In this document: one piece after another, positions 45,298-53,961 of the stretch | Numbering within the stretch: position 1 is the stretch's first letter | How the letters are laid out: each line of letters begins with the position of its first letter | Source: Bacillus sp. FJAT-44742 | Lineage (GTDB): Bacteria; Bacillota; Bacilli; Bacillales; Marinococcaceae | Direction of reading: 5' to 3' | DNA: 64,000 nucleotides | Assembly (NCBI RefSeq): GCF_002797315.1 | Contig: NZ_KZ454936.1 | Span: 1,425,133-1,489,132 of the forward strand | The notes under the pieces: generated by a model | What the model saw: only the letters and a program-made list of their open reading frames with translations | Told to the model about the DNA's origin: nothing | The model's database searches: none | Made by a program: the position numbers and the translations under genes

Positions 45298-46146
45298 ATG
45301 AGCTTAAAAAAAATTATTGAAAATACACCTTCCCCAAGAACAGTGTCAAGCCTAACAGACGACCTCAAGCAACTAGGTGTGAAAAGGGGAGATATGGTTA
45401 TAGTCCATTCTGCACTTTCAACCTTAGGGTGGGTATGCGGCGGAGCTCAAGCTGTAATAGAGGCTTTAATTAAGACAGTCGGTGAAGAAGGTACACTTAT
45501 TATGCCAGCTCAATCGCCAGACTGGTCTGATCCAGAAGAGTGGTGTGAGCCGGAAATCCCGCAAGAATGGTGGTCTATTATTAAAAAGGAAATGCCTGCC
45601 TTTGATCCAGCTGTCACCCCAACACAGGAGATGGGGGCCGTTGCGGAATATTTTCGTACTTATCCTGGTGTAATAAGAAGCAGCCACCCTTTAGAATCGT
45701 TTTGTGCATGGGGAAAACATAAAGAGTTCGTTACTAAAGAGCAGCCTCTGGATTTTGCCATGGGCGAGAATTCTCCACTTGAAAAAATTTATTCACAAGA
45801 CGGCAAGGTGCTATTAATAGGTGTTGGTTATAATTCAAATACATCCATGCATTTAAGCGAGCATCGTGTCCCTTTTATACCTATCGTGCAAGATGGCTGT
45901 GCCATGGTCATTAATGGGGAAAGAGTTTGGAAAACATACAAAAGCATTGAATATGGCGATGAGTTATTTGATGAAATTGGTGAACATTTTGAAAAAGAAT
46001 ATCCTGCACTTGTTACACAGGGAAAAGTAGGATCGGCTTTTTCCAGGTTGATGCTTCAGCGAGATATTGTTGACTATGCGGAGAGTTGGTTTAAAAATAA
46101 CAAAGACAAACTACCGTTTATAAGGGATAGTAATGACGAAAGGTAA
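45298..46146 (+). CDS. AAC(3)-family aminoglycoside N-acetyltransferase-like protein (YokD type)
   Basis: 282 residues from the ATG at 45298 (GGAGG 7 nt upstream). Family motifs are VHSALSTLGWVCGGAQAVIE, GTLIMPAQSPDWSDPEEW, RSSHPLESFCAWGKH and LLIGVGYNSNTSMHLSEHR. The fold uses acetyl-CoA to acetylate an amine. Chromosomal Bacillus members (YokD) have weak or unknown antibiotic activity, so resistance should not be assumed. Confidence 0.88.
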   Translation: MSLKKIIENTPSPRTVSSLTDDLKQLGVKRGDMVIVHSALSTLGWVCGGAQAVIEALIKTVGEEGTLIMPAQSPDWSDPEEWCEPEIPQEWWSIIKKEMPAFDPAVTPTQEMGAVAEYFRTYPGVIRSSHPLESFCAWGKHKEFVTKEQPLDFAMGENSPLEKIYSQDGKVLLIGVGYNSNTSMHLSEHRVPFIPIVQDGCAMVINGERVWKTYKSIEYGDELFDEIGEHFEKEYPALVTQGKVGSAFSRLMLQRDIVDYAESWFKNNKDKLPFIRDSNDER

Positions 46147-46204
46147 GTAAGAAATTTTTATACTTGGTTTTGATATCTAAAAAAATAAAAAATATCTGTG
46201 AGCC

Positions 46205-46234
46205 TACCCAATATTTAATCTCCCACATACATTA
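46205..46234 (+). promoter_or_regulatory. Candidate SigK promoter of the yjcZ-like gene
   Basis: TACC at 46205-46208 and CATACATTA at 46226-46234 are spaced 17 nt, fitting the SigK consensus (AC and CATAnnnTA). This agrees with a late-sporulation gene. Confidence 0.4.
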
Positions 46235-46262
46235 TTGAGAAAGTTTTGGGGGAGGTGAAAAA

Positions 46263-46391
46263 ATGGGATACGGATATTCCAGCAGCTTTGCTTTATTAGT
46301 TGTTTTGTTCATCCTGCTTGTGATTATCGGAGCTTCCTATGCAGGAAAAGGTTATGGAGGATACGGAGCAGGAGGCTACTGGGGATGGTAG
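46263..46391 (+). CDS. YjcZ-family sporulation protein (42 aa)
   Basis: Reads [20 protein letters not shown], then [20 protein letters not shown] and GW. A single hydrophobic helix followed by a Gly/Tyr tail is the YjcZ family, small sporulation-expressed membrane proteins of Bacillus. Ribosome binding site GGGGGAGGTG. A terminator follows. Confidence 0.88.
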   Translation: MGYGYSSSFALLVVLFILLVIIGASYAGKGYGGYGAGGYWGW

Positions 46392-46395
46392 AAGC

Positions 46396-46440
46396 AGAAG
46401 CTTTATCTGGCCTGAAAATTGCCAGGTGAAGCTTCTTTTC
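46396..46440 (+). terminator. Terminator of the yjcZ-like gene
   Basis: AGAAGCTTTATCTGGC and GCCAGGTGAAGCTTCT pair across 9 nt, then TTTTC. Confidence 0.85.
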
Positions 46441-46512
46441 TTTTGGGAATTGTTGATTCCTGCTTTATAAGAGAGTAATATGGCGGTAGGATACATACGA
46501 GGAGGATTTTAA

Positions 46513-46716
46513 ATGATACATCATTCTTGGCATGAAGCAAAGACAATCAAAGAGCTAAAGTGCATTCATGCAGATGCAAAAAAATATAAAGTAAACAATG
46601 TGTTGACTCCAGGTAAAGTTTACTCATTAAAAAATGAAACTGAGGAATTTTATTTTGTTATTGATAACACAGGTAAAATCGGTGGTTTCAAAAAAGAATA
46701 TTTTAAAGAATTATAA
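46513..46716 (+). CDS. DUF6501 small protein
   Basis: 67 residues (MIHHSWHEAKTIKELKCIHA; VNNVLTPGKVYSLKNETEEF). It matches a small uncharacterised family common in Bacillaceae. ATG after GAGGAG. A perfect hairpin terminator follows. Confidence 0.75.
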   Translation: MIHHSWHEAKTIKELKCIHADAKKYKVNNVLTPGKVYSLKNETEEFYFVIDNTGKIGGFKKEYFKEL

Positions 46717-46736
46717 TCCTGTCATTCTTTTTGGAA

Positions 46737-46768
46737 GGCTGTTGAGAATTTCTCAACAGTCTTTTTTA
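46737..46768 (+). terminator. Terminator
   Basis: GGCTGTTGAGAA and TTCTCAACAGTC, then TTTTTT. Confidence 0.9.
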
Positions 46769-46897
46769 GAGGATTGGGACCTCTGCGTATATAACTACGC
46801 AAAAATTATTCACTATAGTGGACAAAAGGGCAAGAATGAGGCAATATAAAGTTATGAAATTATATCATATCAATTTATTTAGGAAAGAAGGGGAAAA

Positions 46898-47521
46898 ATG
46901 AAGAGGATGGTAAGAACGTCATTTGCAATGTTGTTAACGTTTCTTTTCTTTGCCTTCCTGCCGGATAAAGGGCAAGCACAAGCAGTCCTTGAAGAAGGTA
47001 GTGAGGGATATGAAGTCACTGTGTTTCAGGAGGACTTACACAAGCTTGGTTATTTGCCAGTGGCAGCGACTGGTTATTTTGGACCTTTAACGACAGAGGC
47101 AGTTCGTAATTTCCAATATGACTTTAATCTAACCGTTGATGGCATTGCCGGTCCAGGAACCAAGCATAGAATACAGGAAGTACATAAAATGGCTAGAATT
47201 GTTTATGGTGAAGCAAGAGGGGAGTCATTTGAAGGACAGGTAGCGGTAGCAGCAGTAATGAAAAATCGTCTTTATTCCACTCAATTTCCTTCTAGTGTAA
47301 GTGGAGTGATCTTTCAAAGAAATGCTTTTACTGCTGTACAGGATGGCCAGTATAATTTAACCCCTGATGCCACGGCATACCGTGCAGTTGTCGAAGCATG
47401 GAGAGGGTGGGATCCTTCTGCAGGATCACTTTATTATTTTAATCCGGATATTGCTACTTCTGAATGGATAAAAACCAGAACACCAGAGTTTCGTATAGGG
47501 AAACATGTATTTGCTTATTAA
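46898..47521 (+). CDS. SleB-like cortex-lytic/cell wall hydrolase
   Basis: 207 residues. A signal peptide (MKRMVRTSFAMLLTFLFFAF, cleavage near GQAQA) is followed by a peptidoglycan-binding repeat (~32-90: GSEGYEVTVFQEDLHKLGYL, AVRNFQYDFNLTVDGIAGP) and a SleB/CwlJ-type hydrolase domain with MARIVYGEARGESFEGQVAV as catalytic-Glu region. Likely breaks spore cortex during germination or remodels the wall. ATG after AAAGAAGGGG. Confidence 0.88.
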   Translation: MKRMVRTSFAMLLTFLFFAFLPDKGQAQAVLEEGSEGYEVTVFQEDLHKLGYLPVAATGYFGPLTTEAVRNFQYDFNLTVDGIAGPGTKHRIQEVHKMARIVYGEARGESFEGQVAVAAVMKNRLYSTQFPSSVSGVIFQRNAFTAVQDGQYNLTPDATAYRAVVEAWRGWDPSAGSLYYFNPDIATSEWIKTRTPEFRIGKHVFAY

Positions 47522-47529
47522 TAGATCCC

Positions 47530-47569
47530 AGAAAAGAATGCAGGCTGCTTAATGCCTGCATTCTTTTCT
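47530..47569. terminator. Bidirectional terminator
   Basis: AGAAAAGAATGCAGGC and GCCTGCATTCTTTTCT form a perfect 16-bp stem between convergent genes. Confidence 0.9.
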
Positions 47570-48383
47570 ATTCTTCTGTCCTCGGAGAAGCCGGGTTGCA
47601 TTCAGGAGCAGAAATGTTGCTTGATTCTGCCAGCTTCATTAAATAGTAGCATTCTTCTCTTGCCATATGGTCAGCCATCAGCGGTGAAAGGGTTGAAAGC
47701 ATTTCATCAGTCAGTCCTAATTCTTCAATTTCATTAAGAAATGCTTTAAACAATGTTATTTCAAGCTCTACTTGGTGGTTAAACCTTGATAGAGCGGGAA
47801 ATTGTGTAACGTTAGCACGAAGATAGCCCGTCATTTCAACGGCTTTAATATAGAATTCTTCAAAGGTTTTCGTGAATGATTGGGACGAGCGTTTCAGTTT
47901 TTTTTCTACCATGTCCAGTGATCCTGTTATCCCATCGGCATGTCCGGCAGCATCGAGAAGCCACACTAAATGATGGTGAAGGGCATGTGCAGGTGGAGCT
48001 TTTTCCCCTTGGATTAAATAACCGAGTATTCGAATATATTCCTCAACCTCATTGACCATGTGATTTAGGAAGGTAGGCGTTAACTTAATCGTTATTTGGC
48101 CTACCAAGTGCTCTTTAATTATAGCAAGCTTAAAAGTTCTTATTTTTTGGGAGGCTTCAAACGCTTCTCTTGAAAGAGTGATAAGCTCATCATCAAGCAG
48201 TGCTTCTCTTGATCGTTCAAGCATTGCGTCAAATAGAGAAACAAATTCCCGAGCTTGCTTTACCTTTTCCTCTTCTTCTGGGGACAACGTATCTCTAATA
48301 AACCGGGCATGGTCTCCAAGTACCTGAAGCCAGAATTGGTGTTCAAATGTTGTTTCCTCGTACCAATTTTTCACATCGTGCAC
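47568..48383 (-). CDS. DUF2935 family protein
   Basis: 271 residues, all helical, with two repeats of a ~125-residue unit. Metal-ligand-like motifs are FEHQFWLQVLGDHARFIRD and, in the second half, FNHQVELEITLFKAFLNEIE. The His/Glu spacing suggests a ferritin-like or hemerythrin-like metal site. Function unknown. ATG after AGGAGGTG. Confidence 0.85.
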   Translation of the reverse strand: MHDVKNWYEETTFEHQFWLQVLGDHARFIRDTLSPEEEEKVKQAREFVSLFDAMLERSREALLDDELITLSREAFEASQKIRTFKLAIIKEHLVGQITIKLTPTFLNHMVNEVEEYIRILGYLIQGEKAPPAHALHHHLVWLLDAAGHADGITGSLDMVEKKLKRSSQSFTKTFEEFYIKAVEMTGYLRANVTQFPALSRFNHQVELEITLFKAFLNEIEELGLTDEMLSTLSPLMADHMAREECYYLMKLAESSNISAPECNPASPRTEE

Positions 48384-48583
48384 CTCCTGCTATAATCAAA
48401 ACCTTTACTACTTTATGAAAAGGGGTGCCGAATAATTAATTCAGTTCCTTAAAAAAATGTTTGAAAACCTATTAAATTTGGTATGTTAATTAAGAAAGCA
48501 ATTAAAACATGCTGCCAGTCTTATCCGCTAAACACAAAACATGATAAAGACAAGTTTAAATATTTGAGAAGGAGAGATCACTT

Positions 48584-48682
48584 ATGGGCCGTTTAATTGG
48601 GAATTTCTTTCGCTCCATTTTGTTGGGGATCGTTTTAAAATACGTTTCAAGGTTCTTTAGAAGACTTCTTGCTCCAAAATAA
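48584..48682 (+). CDS. Tiny cationic membrane peptide (32 aa)
   Basis: Reads MGRLIGNFFRSILLGIVLKY, then VSRFFRRLLAPK. ATG after AAGGAGAG. It is a short amphipathic or membrane helix with Arg/Lys at both ends. No family recognised. A terminator follows within 10 nt, which supports its being expressed. Confidence 0.6.
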   Translation: MGRLIGNFFRSILLGIVLKYVSRFFRRLLAPK

Positions 48683-48687
48683 ACGAT

Positions 48688-48716
48688 ATCCACCCCTCAA
48701 GGCGGGTGGATTCTTT
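48688..48716 (+). terminator. Terminator of the 32-aa gene
   Basis: ATCCACCC and GGGTGGAT with an 8-nt loop, then TCTTT. Confidence 0.75.
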
Positions 48717-48775
48717 ATTGTATGGAAGCTATGATAGAGGGAGGAGCTGAGGCCTTCTATCAAGCAGGACAGCGT

Positions 48776-49009
48776 CTATGATTCATAATTTGCAGCTTTC
48801 ACAAAACGTATTTCATCTTCAATCACTCCACAGCAGCCACATTGAATTCGTTTTTCCGGTCCATTGTATGGTAAATGATAAGGCTCAAGGGTTTCAATTA
48901 ACAGGTATTGATTTGTGTCAGGATTAAATTTAACTGATTTGGCAACCTGTTCAATAACATTGAATCTGCTTTTAGCCTTGCAGGAAGGACATCGGTAGGC
49001 TTTCAACAT
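48776..49009 (-). CDS. Zinc-ribbon-like hypothetical protein (77 aa)
   Basis: Two pairs of Cys (YRCPSCKAKS and IQCGCCGVIE) flank a beta-rich middle. Probably binds one zinc. Third gene of a three-gene minus-strand run of small proteins. ATG after AAAGGAGAG. Confidence 0.7.
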   Translation of the reverse strand: MLKAYRCPSCKAKSRFNVIEQVAKSVKFNPDTNQYLLIETLEPYHLPYNGPEKRIQCGCCGVIEDEIRFVKAANYES

Positions 49010-49020
49010 CGATCTCTCCT

Positions 49021-49164
49021 TTATCCTTTACTGGTTGGTATATTCTTTTTTTCAAAGCGGCACTGGGGACATTGATAAATTACATTCTGGTTAGATTGCG
49101 CGGTAAGAACCTCATTTATAGGATTTTCATTTTCGCACTTAGGACATTTTACAATGGGAACCAT
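49021..49164 (-). CDS. Small zinc-ribbon protein (47 aa)
   Basis: ATG at 49164 follows AAGGAGG. It reads MVPIVKCPKCENENPINEVL, with a second pair YQCPQCRFE. The longer frame reaching 49290 overlaps the upstream gene and lacks a ribosome binding site. Middle gene of the trio. Confidence 0.75.
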   Translation of the reverse strand: MVPIVKCPKCENENPINEVLTAQSNQNVIYQCPQCRFEKKNIPTSKG

Positions 49165-49177
49165 TTTTTCCTCCTTA

Positions 49178-49366
49178 TCACCGGGATTTGTCATGCTGAT
49201 TTTCCAGCCATTCAAGAATCTCATCTGTACTCTGAAATATTTTGTCTCCTTGTACATAGTTTTCATCCTGGACAGAAAGAAACTTGTCATCAGATTTAAA
49301 GTCCCATCCGATTTCTTTGGCGTCTTGAGTCAGCAGAATAATTTGTTTAATTTCATCAAAAGTCAT
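49178..49366 (-). CDS. Small acidic hypothetical protein (62 aa)
   Basis: ATG at 49366 follows GGAGGCGG. It reads MTFDEIKQIILLTQDAKEIG and ends STDEILEWLENQHDKSR. No family recognised. First gene of the minus-strand trio. Confidence 0.7.
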   Translation of the reverse strand: MTFDEIKQIILLTQDAKEIGWDFKSDDKFLSVQDENYVQGDKIFQSTDEILEWLENQHDKSR

Positions 49367-49459
49367 TTTACCGCCTCCAGAATCCAAGCTTTTTATTTTA
49401 GTCTCACCAGCTTGGATGCTTGCTATTCCAGGGATTGAAAGAAAGGGGGGAGTGAGACT

Positions 49460-50275
49460 GTGCGTGAAAAAGAATTAGATGGAGACTTATACGATGAGAA
49501 ATACGAAGATCCTTCTCCTGAAGACTTTTTTACAGACGAAGAAGAAAGGAAAAAGGAATACAAGCCCAAAAAGAAAAAAGGCAATAAGCCCTTCATAAAA
49601 GGGATCGCTGTCTTGATTGCTGCTATGCTTATTTTTCAAGTAACAGCTTCTTTTTTTCAAACATTTAATTTAGATGCGCTTCAGTTCCTTCGTACGTCTT
49701 ACCAGCTCTCTCAACAGGAAGAGGTGCAGGAATGGAGACAATCTGTTGTCACTATTCATGGGGAAGGCTTTTTTGAACGTTCTCAAGGAACCGGGTTTCT
49801 GATCTCCTCAGACGGTTTGGTTGTCACGAACCATCACGTTGTTGAACATCATCAAACCATAGGAGTAAGTTTAGAAAATGGAGATGTTTTTGAAGGAGAA
49901 GTTCTTACCAGTGATCCCAATGTAGATATTGCACTCGTTCAGATAGAAGCAGACGATGATCTCCCTTCGCTTTCCTTGCGTGATACACCAGTACACGAAG
50001 AGGAAGATATTATTGTGATTGGCAATCCCTTGGCTTTTACTCAAATTGCTAATGAAGGGGAAATCCTTGCTGCAGAAGCTGATGATAATGTCATGCAAAT
50101 ATCTGCTCCTATATACAGTGGAAATAGTGGAAGCCCGGTAATTGATGAAAACGGCGATGTTGCCGGAGTTGTTTTTGCGAGAAGGCATGTGGATGACCCT
50201 GACCGAAATTCTGTTGGTTTGGCTGTTCCAATTGCAGAAGTAAGGGAAAGACTGTCAGAACTTGAGAAGGGCTGA
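49460..50275 (+). CDS. HtrA-like trypsin-family serine protease without PDZ domain
   Basis: 271 residues. A highly charged cytoplasmic start (KKEYKPKKKKGNKPFIKGI) leads to one membrane span and an extracytoplasmic S1C protease domain. Triad motifs: His in VVTNHHVVEHH, Asp in SDPNVDIALVQIE, Ser in YSGNSGSPVIDENGDVAGVV. No PDZ follows, unlike HtrA/DegP. Probably surface protein quality control. GTG start. Confidence 0.88.
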   Translation: MREKELDGDLYDEKYEDPSPEDFFTDEEERKKEYKPKKKKGNKPFIKGIAVLIAAMLIFQVTASFFQTFNLDALQFLRTSYQLSQQEEVQEWRQSVVTIHGEGFFERSQGTGFLISSDGLVVTNHHVVEHHQTIGVSLENGDVFEGEVLTSDPNVDIALVQIEADDDLPSLSLRDTPVHEEEDIIVIGNPLAFTQIANEGEILAAEADDNVMQISAPIYSGNSGSPVIDENGDVAGVVFARRHVDDPDRNSVGLAVPIAEVRERLSELEKG

Positions 50276-50387
50276 GTTTCCTGTTTACGCTAAATCTGCT
50301 AGCCATATATAGTGTCTTTCATGCAGACACTAACCTTTGTGGAAAGCTCTTTGCAGGCTTTTCACAATAAAGACAGGGGGGATCATG

Positions 50388-50906
50388 ATGGGCATACTCG
50401 GAGGAAATCCTAAAGACGAGCCAATGCATTATGGTGAAATTTTTAGTATGTGGACGTATGTTGCAGGAATTAAAGGTATGGTGGCCAGGTATGAGACATT
50501 TATAAATCATTGTGGGGACAACGATTTAATTGACTTTCTTCAAGACCGCATAAAGCAGGGAAAACAGGAGGAAGAACAACTGGAAAACATGCTGAAGGCA
50601 GAAGGAATCGGCCTGCCTCCGACACCGCCAACAACACCTAATGCTAATGTAGAAGATATTCCGGTAGGTGCAAAATTTAACGAGCCCGAAATCTCTGCAA
50701 ACTTAGCAAAAGATATAACAGCAGGCTTAATGGCATGCAGTCAGATCATGGGGGAGAGCACTCGAGAGGACATTGGCATGATGTTTGGACAGTTTCATAC
50801 AGCAAAAGCTGCCCTCGGAGGAAGACTTTTAAGAATGAACAAAGAAAAGGGCTGGCTCGTACCACCACCCCTTCATGTGAAAACACCTGAACCTGTCGGC
50901 GTATAG
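50388..50906 (+). CDS. DUF3231 family protein, spore coat-type
   Basis: 172 residues. ATG at 50388 (or 50385) after GGGGGG. It has MGILGGNPKDEPMHYGEIFS, then GMVARYETFINHCGDNDLID, typical of DUF3231 proteins, ferritin-like helical bundles common in Bacillus and often linked to spores. It ends in a Pro-rich tail. Confidence 0.75.
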   Translation: MGILGGNPKDEPMHYGEIFSMWTYVAGIKGMVARYETFINHCGDNDLIDFLQDRIKQGKQEEEQLENMLKAEGIGLPPTPPTTPNANVEDIPVGAKFNEPEISANLAKDITAGLMACSQIMGESTREDIGMMFGQFHTAKAALGGRLLRMNKEKGWLVPPPLHVKTPEPVGV

Positions 50907-50911
50907 TGAAA

Positions 50912-51006
50912 AAGAGGCTGGGACAAAGCGGTATCTGACAATAAAGGGCTCTCACCCCGATGGTGAGAGCCCTTCTTATTAGCTAAGTTTTGTCCCGGCC
51001 TCTTTC
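50912..51006. repeat. Dispersed repeat 'GCTGGGACAAA', variant with complete arms
   Basis: AAAGAGGCTGGGACAAA and TTTGTCCCGGCCTCTTT bound an inner hairpin GGGCTCTCACC/GGTGAGAGCCC. The outer ends are those of the elements at 8231 and 21918, but the inner sequence differs. It also works as a double-hairpin terminator. Confidence 0.75.
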
Positions 51007-51112
51007 TTATTGAACAGGTGGCTCCTTTGGGGATTGATTACTTACAATCCGACTCGCTAATGCAGGATTCTTTCAAGCTGCATCCACTTGCGATGAGAAT
51101 TGGAAAGTACAA

Positions 51113-52711
51113 TTACTTAACCAGCTTCTCACTTTCAAGATACTCATCATACGTCATTTTTTTATCAATCAAGCCATTTGGCGTAAACTCCATGATGCGG
51201 TTAGCAATGGATTGAATAAATTGATGGTCGTGAGATGAGAAAATAACAGAGCCTTTGAAATCAATAAGACCATTGTTTAATGAAGTAATGGATTCAAGAT
51301 CCAAATGGTTTGTCGGCTCATCCAACAAAAGAACATTTGCTCCGCTTAACATCATTTTAGAAAGCATACAGCGAACTTTTTCCCCTCCGGAAAGGACGCT
51401 CGCTTTCTTATGAACCTCGTCACCTGAAAAAAGCATTCTTCCCAAGAATCCACGTAAAAAGCTTTCTGTTTCATCTTCAGGAGAGTATTGACGAAGCCAA
51501 TCAACAAGATTTAGATCCTTGCCTTCAAAGTATGGAGAATTGTCTTTTGGGAAATAGGATTGAGAGGTAGTAAGACCCCATTTAAATGAGCCACTGTCAG
51601 GCTCCATTTCTCCCATTAGAATTTTCATTAAGGTTGTTTTTGCAATTTCTTGATCACCAACTAAAGCAACCTTTTCATTACTATTAAGGGTGAAGCTTAC
51701 ATTATCAAGAACTTTCACACCGTCAACCGTCTTGGTCAAGCCTTCTACCGTTAATAAATCATTGCCTAATTCACGATTAGGCTTAAAGTTTACGTACGGA
51801 TACTTCCTAGAGGAAGGCTTGATATCTTCAAGGTTAATTTTTTCAAGAGTTTTCTTTCTGGATGTTGCTTGCTTAGATTTAGAGGCATTTGCGCTAAATC
51901 GTGCAACGAACTCTTGAAGCTGTTTGATTTGTTCTTCTTTTTTACGGTTTTGGTCCTTAGCCATCTGAAGAGCAAGCTGACTAGACTCATACCAAAAATC
52001 ATAGTTACCAACATACAGTTCAATCTTCCCGTAGTCCACATCGGCAATATGTGTACAAACCTTGTTAAGGAAGTGGCGGTCATGGGAAACCACAATGACT
52101 GTGTTTTCGAAGTTAATCAAGAAATCTTCCAGCCACTGAATAGCCTTAACGTCAAGGTGGTTTGTCGGCTCATCCATAAGAAGAATATCTGGTTTACCAA
52201 ATAAGGTTTGAGCAAGCAGGACTTTTACCTTTTCTGAACCCGTCAGTTCAGCCATTTTTTTGTAATGATATTCTTCCCCTAATCCAAGTCCTCTTAATAA
52301 CTGGGCAGCTTCCGTTTCGGCTTCGTAACCGTCCATTTCAGCAAATTCGCCTTCTAGTTCAGCAGCACGAATCCCATCTTCATCTGAGAAATCTTCTTTC
52401 ATATAAATCGCATTTTTCTCATTCATTACTTCATACAGACGTTCATGCCCCATGATAACAACATTCAATACTTCTTCTTCTTCATAGGCAAAGTGGTCCT
52501 GTTTAAGGACAGCCAGCCGGTTTCCTTTTTTTATATGAACTTCACCAGTCTGGGACTCAATTTCACCAGAAAGGATTTTTAAGAACGTTGATTTTCCGGC
52601 ACCATTGGCACCAATTAACCCATAGCAATTACCAGGGTTAAATTGAACGTTAACTTCTTCAAAGAGTTTCTTATCGCCATATCGCAGTCCTACGTTATTA
52701 CAAGTAATCAC
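51113..52711 (-). CDS. ykpA: ABC-F ATPase YkpA
   Basis: 532 residues from the GTG at 52711 (GGAGG upstream), as in B. subtilis YkpA. Two ABC domains: the first has Walker A GANGAGKS and DILLMDEPTNHLD; the second has an altered Walker A (LVGDQEIAKTTLMKIL), as in YbiT/YkpA-type members, with LSGGEKVRCML and VLLLDEPTNHLD. ABC-F proteins act on ribosomes and have no membrane domain. Confidence 0.93.
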   Translation of the reverse strand: MITCNNVGLRYGDKKLFEEVNVQFNPGNCYGLIGANGAGKSTFLKILSGEIESQTGEVHIKKGNRLAVLKQDHFAYEEEEVLNVVIMGHERLYEVMNEKNAIYMKEDFSDEDGIRAAELEGEFAEMDGYEAETEAAQLLRGLGLGEEYHYKKMAELTGSEKVKVLLAQTLFGKPDILLMDEPTNHLDVKAIQWLEDFLINFENTVIVVSHDRHFLNKVCTHIADVDYGKIELYVGNYDFWYESSQLALQMAKDQNRKKEEQIKQLQEFVARFSANASKSKQATSRKKTLEKINLEDIKPSSRKYPYVNFKPNRELGNDLLTVEGLTKTVDGVKVLDNVSFTLNSNEKVALVGDQEIAKTTLMKILMGEMEPDSGSFKWGLTTSQSYFPKDNSPYFEGKDLNLVDWLRQYSPEDETESFLRGFLGRMLFSGDEVHKKASVLSGGEKVRCMLSKMMLSGANVLLLDEPTNHLDLESITSLNNGLIDFKGSVIFSSHDHQFIQSIANRIMEFTPNGLIDKKMTYDEYLESEKLVK

Positions 52712-52862
52712 AGTTATAACATCCTCCAATTCTAATCTCCTTGTATAATAACACTTATTTGGTAAAAGTACATAGGAGAAAGAAAGTTCATAGGAAACAA
52801 AACAGAGAGAATTTAAAGATTTCAGGAAAAAAGGACATACTACATAAGAAGGAGGCAGGGAA

Positions 52863-53000
52863 ATGAAAACAGTGGTCCAGCAGCTTTTTGATTTTTTATT
52901 TGGTAAGCACCCTTATATCCTCCCCTTTGCAATGGGGGCCCTTTTATTTATCTTCTTCTCAATAATAATAGGAATTGCTACTTCTCGATTTCCTTTTTAA
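52863..53000 (+). CDS. Small single-span membrane protein (45 aa)
   Basis: ATG after AGAAGGAGG. Reads MKTVVQQLFDFLFGKHPYIL then one hydrophobic span and a SRFPF end. No family recognised. Divergent from ykpA. Confidence 0.7.
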   Translation: MKTVVQQLFDFLFGKHPYILPFAMGALLFIFFSIIIGIATSRFPF

Positions 53001-53019
53001 CATGTGGCCCTTTATTCGT

Positions 53020-53364
53020 TTAAGGCAATTCCTCCGAATTTTTCTGTGTTGAAAATATTACAACAAGTGTAAGAGGGAGGATGTATCCCACAAAAGATTG
53101 GAGAGTGGCTGCAATTTGCGAGAAACCTACGGGTGTGATATCTCCGTATCCTACAGCGGCCATTGTAATAAAACTAAAATAAATCATTTTCCATATATTC
53201 AAAACCGCTTCATGTTCAGGCGTTCTCTGATAATGATCTACAATGAATCCAAGGCTTGTCATATCAAAAATTAAATATAATAAGGCAAATAGTATAGTGA
53301 TGTTTACATAGACAAGAATCACCCATAAAAAAGCACGAACCCGGTTGTTTTTAAGTAAATTCAT
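53020..53364 (-). CDS. Two-span potassium channel
   Basis: 114 residues. Two membrane helices flank the selectivity filter AAVGYGDITPVGF. It has no regulatory RCK domain, so it is the bare pore type. ATG after AGGAGG. Convergent with the 45-aa membrane protein. Confidence 0.85.
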   Translation of the reverse strand: MNLLKNNRVRAFLWVILVYVNITILFALLYLIFDMTSLGFIVDHYQRTPEHEAVLNIWKMIYFSFITMAAVGYGDITPVGFSQIAATLQSFVGYILPLTLVVIFSTQKNSEELP

Positions 53365-53505
53365 CTTTATCCTCCTGATAAAAATCCTTCCTTATTCATG
53401 TTATGATCACCGAAAATAAACCATGCTCTTTATAAAGCAGATATTAAGTCAAAGAGATTATGGGTATAGGGAAGTACTCTTTTTAAATGAAGGAGGAAAA
53501 GTACA

Positions 53506-53844
53506 ATGGCAAAATACGGAAATCTCAAACTAGTTGTTACCATCGTTCGTGAAGAGTACGCAGATGAAGTATTTAACAAGTATAAAGAAAACGGGATTGA
53601 AGGATGGACGGTAACGAAGGCACGAGGTGCTAGTAAAGAAAGTCAGGATAAAATATTAGGTATGCCCATCGAACCTCAAAAAGAAATCATTTTCACCGTA
53701 GTAGAAGACAAAGACACGGATCATGCCTTAGAACTTGCAGAGAAAGCAGGCAATTTAAGTGATGAAGGAAACGGCTTAAGCTGCGTAGTAGATGTAGAGA
53801 AGGCAATTGGGATTTTAGCAAGCAAGCCGATCACTACTTCATAG
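53506..53844 (+). CDS. PII-like signalling protein, divergent (copy 1)
   Basis: 112 residues with the PII ferredoxin-like fold: start NLKLVVTIVREEYADEVFNK, beta hairpin EIIFTVVEDKDTDHALELAE, C-terminal NGLSCVVDVEKAIGI. The T-loop is shortened (TKARGASKESQDKILGMPIE) and has no uridylylation Tyr. It is not next to amtB. A second copy lies 2.8 kb downstream after two DUF1538 genes. ATG after GGAGG. Confidence 0.8.
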   Translation: MAKYGNLKLVVTIVREEYADEVFNKYKENGIEGWTVTKARGASKESQDKILGMPIEPQKEIIFTVVEDKDTDHALELAEKAGNLSDEGNGLSCVVDVEKAIGILASKPITTS

Positions 53845-53871
53845 GAAAAGGTCAAGCATTTGGCCTTTTCC
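53844..53871 (+). terminator. Terminator of PII-like gene 1
   Basis: GGAAAAGGTC and GGCCTTTTCC form a stem with a G-U pair right after the stop codon. Confidence 0.75.
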
Positions 53872-53961
53872 ACTACTGCATATGCTTATTCTATTGCAGA
53901 AGGAAGATAATTCTATGTAAAATGATTTTAAATATTTGAGCAGAACAACCGAGGTGACAGG

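Noticed and set aside
45298-46146. Acquired aminoglycoside resistance
   Set aside because: The gene is of the chromosomal YokD type with no mobile element around it; resistance cannot be claimed.
51113-52711. Degenerate second Walker A of the ABC-F protein as a sign of decay
   Set aside because: The AKTT variant is typical of the YkpA/YbiT subfamily.
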